From NCBI GenBank assembly GCA_002368805.1, contig DFFH01000096.1, positions 1 to 17,404 on the forward strand: a stretch of DNA of 17,404 nt, written 5' to 3'. Shown here piece after piece: positions 14,829 through 17,404 of the stretch (positions are counted from its first letter, which is position 1; every line of letters begins with the position of its first letter). The notes beneath the pieces are model-generated. The model searched no databases. It saw only the letters and a program-made list of their open reading frames with translations, and had not been told where the DNA came from. Origin of the DNA: Mageeibacillus sp. UBA3781. GTDB taxonomy: Bacteria; Bacillota; Clostridia; Saccharofermentanales; Saccharofermentanaceae. Position numbers and translations under genes: made by a program.

Positions 14829-15782
14829 ATGCCTTTTCAGCAGGATAATTTCATGGGGTCCGATGGCGAGACCCTGATCAGCTATTTCAAGATGGTTCCG
14901 GATACACAGCCCAAGGCCGTCGTTCAGATCGTCCATGGGATGTGCGAATATATGGAGCGCTACACGGAGCTCGCGGAATACCTCTGTGACAAGGGGTACA
15001 TCATCTGCGGCGAGGACCATATGGGTCACGGAAAGACAGTTGGAGAAGGCGGCATCTACGGATACTTCGGGCGCGAGGATGGCTGGGAGCACCTGATCGA
15101 GGACGTCGAGAAACTGCACCGCGTCATGAAAGAGACCTATAAGGATCTGCCGTATATTATCCTCGGCCATTCGATGGGTTCATTTATCGCGAGAAACTGG
15201 TATGCCCGGTACGGTAACGACTGCGCCGGACTGATCCTCTCCGGCACCGCAAAATCAAATAAACTCCTTCGTCCGCTCACGGTCCTTGCGAAGCTCCAGC
15301 GTCTTTTCGTCGGCGACAAGCGCGCAGCGAACATGCTTGCCCGGACCATCAACAATCAGTACCTCAAGAAGATCAGCAGGCCTAAGACCTCGAGTGACTG
15401 GATTTCCTACGATGAGGACGTCGTGAAGAAATACGTCTCTGACCCGCTCTGTACATTCACTTTTACTCACTCCGGATATATCGACCTCTTCCGTCTTCTG
15501 CGGGAGTGCAATGCCGAGTCCTGGTACGACTCGATCCCGAAGGATAAGCCGATACTTCTGATCTCCGGCGACGAGGATCCGGTCGGTGACTATGGCGAAG
15601 GTCCGCAGGAGATCTACGACAAACTCATAGAGTCCGGTCAGGTAAAGGTCACGATCGACATCCGCCACGGCATGCGCCATGAACCGCATAACGAGATCGG
15701 ACGGGAGGCCGTCTATCAGCGGTATGCTTCTTATCTTTACGACAATTTCGTAAAAGAAGACAAAAAAACAAAATCGGAATAA
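14829..15782 (+). CDS. Alpha/beta hydrolase, monoacylglycerol lipase/lysophospholipase-like
   Basis: Predicted serine hydrolase of the Hydrolase_4 (monoacylglycerol lipase-like) family, 317 residues, acting on acyl esters; substrate unknown. The pattern is complete: oxyanion region VQIVHGMCEYMERY (about 35-48), GHSMG with nucleophile Ser115, acid Asp250 in SGDEDPVGD, and His284 in GMRHEPHNE. EDHMGHGKT at about 60-70 is typical of this family. No signal peptide or membrane segment is seen, so it is cytoplasmic. GAGGAGGAG lies just before the ATG and after a leader hairpin. The downstream lipoprotein gene begins 63 bp after its stop with no terminator between, so they may be co-transcribed. Confidence 0.92.
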   Translation: MPFQQDNFMGSDGETLISYFKMVPDTQPKAVVQIVHGMCEYMERYTELAEYLCDKGYIICGEDHMGHGKTVGEGGIYGYFGREDGWEHLIEDVEKLHRVMKETYKDLPYIILGHSMGSFIARNWYARYGNDCAGLILSGTAKSNKLLRPLTVLAKLQRLFVGDKRAANMLARTINNQYLKKISRPKTSSDWISYDEDVVKKYVSDPLCTFTFTHSGYIDLFRLLRECNAESWYDSIPKDKPILLISGDEDPVGDYGEGPQEIYDKLIESGQVKVTIDIRHGMRHEPHNEIGREAVYQRYASYLYDNFVKEDKKTKSE

Positions 15783-15845
15783 AAGAACAGCTTTGTTAAA
15801 GATACGAGGATAAGAAGAAGTAGATCGACCGGGAGGTACAGAATT

Positions 15846-17404
15846 ATGAAAAAAGCACTGGCAGTTCTGCTTTCTATGTCTATGGTCCTAGCACTATCCG
15901 GCTGCAACAGATCGGAAGAAACAAAGAGGACGAAGAGAACTAAGGAAACAAAGGACACGGAGATCTCCGAGACCACGGAAGATCCGTACATTTCGATGAT
16001 TGAACCGTCAACGACCGAGTCGGATGAAACATCGGACACTTCGCCTGCTCCGGAACTCAAAGAATCGGTCAACCTTCACTCTCAGGTCGAGTTGAAGACA
16101 TACGGATTGGCGGAGCTTATCAACGACGACAATTTCACCCGTGTGGACGGCATCACCTATGAATTCAACCGGATCAGGTTCACCACTGACCAGTTCCCGG
16201 AACTCCGCAAGGAAGTCGACAGTTTCTATGACGATCTTGAGGCCGCCCTTACGAAGCGTTTCGAAGAGCGGAAAGCCTCCGGGATCAATTCCGATACATA
16301 TTACGACGATCAGTGCTATGCAAACACATATATCTACCGGGACGATTCGTATATCTTCTCTTATATAGTCAAGACCCCCGAAGATCTCTCGAGCGATAAC
16401 GACGGATGTATCTCGCAGGCTTACTGGAGCGAGACAGGCGAAGAGATCTCGCTTTCAGACATCGTCACGAACGACGATATCCTTTCCGAGAAGATCACCT
16501 CCCTCGGTCAGAAGTATAATATCCCGGACGAGAACCTGCTTAGGATGAAAGTAGGCGTCCAAAACGGCACCGGAGACTTCGCGCTTACCTATGACGGACT
16601 TTATCTTTTCGACGATTATTTGGAACTGAAACTCCCGTTCGATCAGATCGAAAAGGGCGTTGACAGCAGATTTTTCGGCAATGCTCCGGAGATGTACTTT
16701 CTGGACTTCAACCTCGACGGCACGCTGAAGTGGGATATGGACGGCGACGGCACGGCAGAGGATATCATTCTCGAGCCGAAGTTTGAGAATCCGAATGACT
16801 CTATTCTCGTCACCTCTGTTGTGATCCATGTCGGTGACGAATCCTTCGAAGTCAAAGAAGGCATCTGGGGCGAGTTCAATCCGGAATATGGCTCCTTCTA
16901 TCTTATGAAAGCACCGGATGCTTTCTACATTTATATGTTGGTCGGTGTTGATGAAGGCATCGAAGAAGTAGGATACAAATACGAAAACGGAACCTGGACA
17001 TTTACCGGCAATTGGGAAAACGGAGAATACGATCACCCCTATGACCCGCAGCGGGTGAAGATGAGCACGTATTTCGGCAATCTGGGAACCAACTACATGT
17101 TCTCGTATTTTGATATGACGGACGGCAGCGGCATGCCTAAGCATCTGGGAGATCTTTACTACGAAACGTCTTATTACCTCGCCACCAACACCGACCTGGT
17201 CTTCACCGCATATAACAAAAGCGGCGCACCGGCAGGCGATCTGAAGGTCGCGGCCAGGACCATCATCCAGGTCATCGCCTTCGATACGGACAGTAACATG
17301 CTCTACGTCAATATTTACTCGGGCAAGACCGGCGAATATGGTTACGCTTCTATCGAGATGCAGAAGGATGATACGTGGAAGGTCGGCGGCATCCCCGTCG
17401 AAGA
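15846..17404 (+). CDS. Lipoprotein with DUF3298/RsiV-like region, truncated by window end
   Basis: Open reading frame of 519 codons with no stop before the window ends, so the C-terminus is missing. MKKALAVLLSMSMVLALSGC is a textbook lipoprotein signal with Cys20. GGGAGG at 15831-15836 gives 9-nt spacing. A short charged Thr/Glu/Lys linker (about 21-75) leads to a domain at about 80-260 resembling DUF4163/DUF3298 (the PdaC/RsiV extracellular fold): a long helix with FYDDLEAALTKRFEE, then SETGEEISLSDIV and LTYDGLYLFDDYLELKLPFDQI. Next comes DMDGDGTAED (about 297-306), a Dx[DN]xDG-type calcium-binding loop, then domains I do not recognise. The AAAAGCACT word at 15851 encodes Lys-Ala-Leu of the signal peptide. 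It may sense or bind something at the cell envelope; function unknown. Confidence 0.85.
   Translation, partial: MKKALAVLLSMSMVLALSGCNRSEETKRTKRTKETKDTEISETTEDPYISMIEPSTTESDETSDTSPAPELKESVNLHSQVELKTYGLAELINDDNFTRVDGITYEFNRIRFTTDQFPELRKEVDSFYDDLEAALTKRFEERKASGINSDTYYDDQCYANTYIYRDDSYIFSYIVKTPEDLSSDNDGCISQAYWSETGEEISLSDIVTNDDILSEKITSLGQKYNIPDENLLRMKVGVQNGTGDFALTYDGLYLFDDYLELKLPFDQIEKGVDSRFFGNAPEMYFLDFNLDGTLKWDMDGDGTAEDIILEPKFENPNDSILVTSVVIHVGDESFEVKEGIWGEFNPEYGSFYLMKAPDAFYIYMLVGVDEGIEEVGYKYENGTWTFTGNWENGEYDHPYDPQRVKMSTYFGNLGTNYMFSYFDMTDGSGMPKHLGDLYYETSYYLATNTDLVFTAYNKSGAPAGDLKVAARTIIQVIAFDTDSNMLYVNIYSGKTGEYGYASIEMQKDDTWKVGGIPVE

Larger units (their letters stand above)
6012..15859. repeat. Interspersed 9-mer AAAAGCACT, 12 exact copies
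   Basis: Exact copies on the plus strand start at 6012, 9059, 11092, 11114, 13611, 14212, 14702 and 15851; on the minus strand (seen as AGTGCTTTT) at 6538, 8259, 9700 and 11027. Seven are in genes, read as Ser-Ala-Phe (6012, 9059, 13611, 14212) or Lys-Ala-Leu (6538, 8259, 15851) depending on frame and strand; five are intergenic. Six of the twelve are followed by T. One-mismatch copies include 65-73 and 10947-10955. Chance expectation for a given 9-mer on both strands of 12.9 kb is about 0.1. No exact copy occurs in 1-6011. Confidence 0.9.

Noticed and set aside
1..17404. tRNA or rRNA genes
   Set aside because: No cloverleaf with the GTTCGA arm or rRNA-like segment was recognised by eye.

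Overview
The window looks like a chromosomal segment of a Gram-positive, Clostridia-like (Bacillota) bacterium. This rests on strong AGGAGG-type ribosome binding sites, TTGACA/TATAAT-like promoters, two lipobox lipoproteins, and a DUF1836 regulator, DUF2974 hydrolase and flotillin/NfeD pair, all typical of Firmicutes. The exact family cannot be named from sequence alone. The right three quarters (about 4525-17404) is clearly more GC-rich than the left part (1-4500).

Left part: a Thr/Pro-rich lipoprotein gene (95-1162) is followed by about 620 bp of AT-rich DNA with iteron-like repeats (1163-1784). Next comes a compact mobile module: a replication initiator with a HUH nickase domain joined to an SF3-type helicase (1785-2963), a Tn916-Xis-like excisionase (2979-3200) and a tyrosine integrase (3297-4418). 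Together these look like an integrated rolling-circle element of the kind called pCRESS, in which a plasmid or virus-like Rep travels with an integrase. Its right end lies in 4419-4524. The left end was not found.

Right part, host-like: an MBL-fold hydrolase and a MATE exporter form one leftward operon (6599 to 4525), divergent from an AqpZ-type aquaporin (6716-7420). A membrane protein with degenerate GGDEF and EAL domains (9571 to 7481) is divergent from a DUF2974 lipase-like gene (9722-10825). An intergenic region with three tandem 81-bp repeats and a terminator (10826-11236) separates that gene from the convergent operon DUF1836 regulator, His-rich NfeD-like membrane protein, flotillin (14529 to 11237). 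That operon has a near-consensus promoter with a palindrome in its spacer. Rightward from there lie an alpha/beta hydrolase (14829-15782) and a lipoprotein with a DUF3298-like domain that runs off the window (15846 to end).

The most unusual signal is not a gene. The 9-mer AAAAGCACT occurs exactly 12 times between 6012 and 15859, on both strands, in two coding frames and between genes, where about 0.1 copies would be expected by chance. It has no exact copy in the AT-rich left 4.5 kb. It behaves like a genome-wide interspersed word (uptake-sequence-, Chi- or HIP1-like) and it marks the left module as foreign. It also sits inside the 81-bp repeats.
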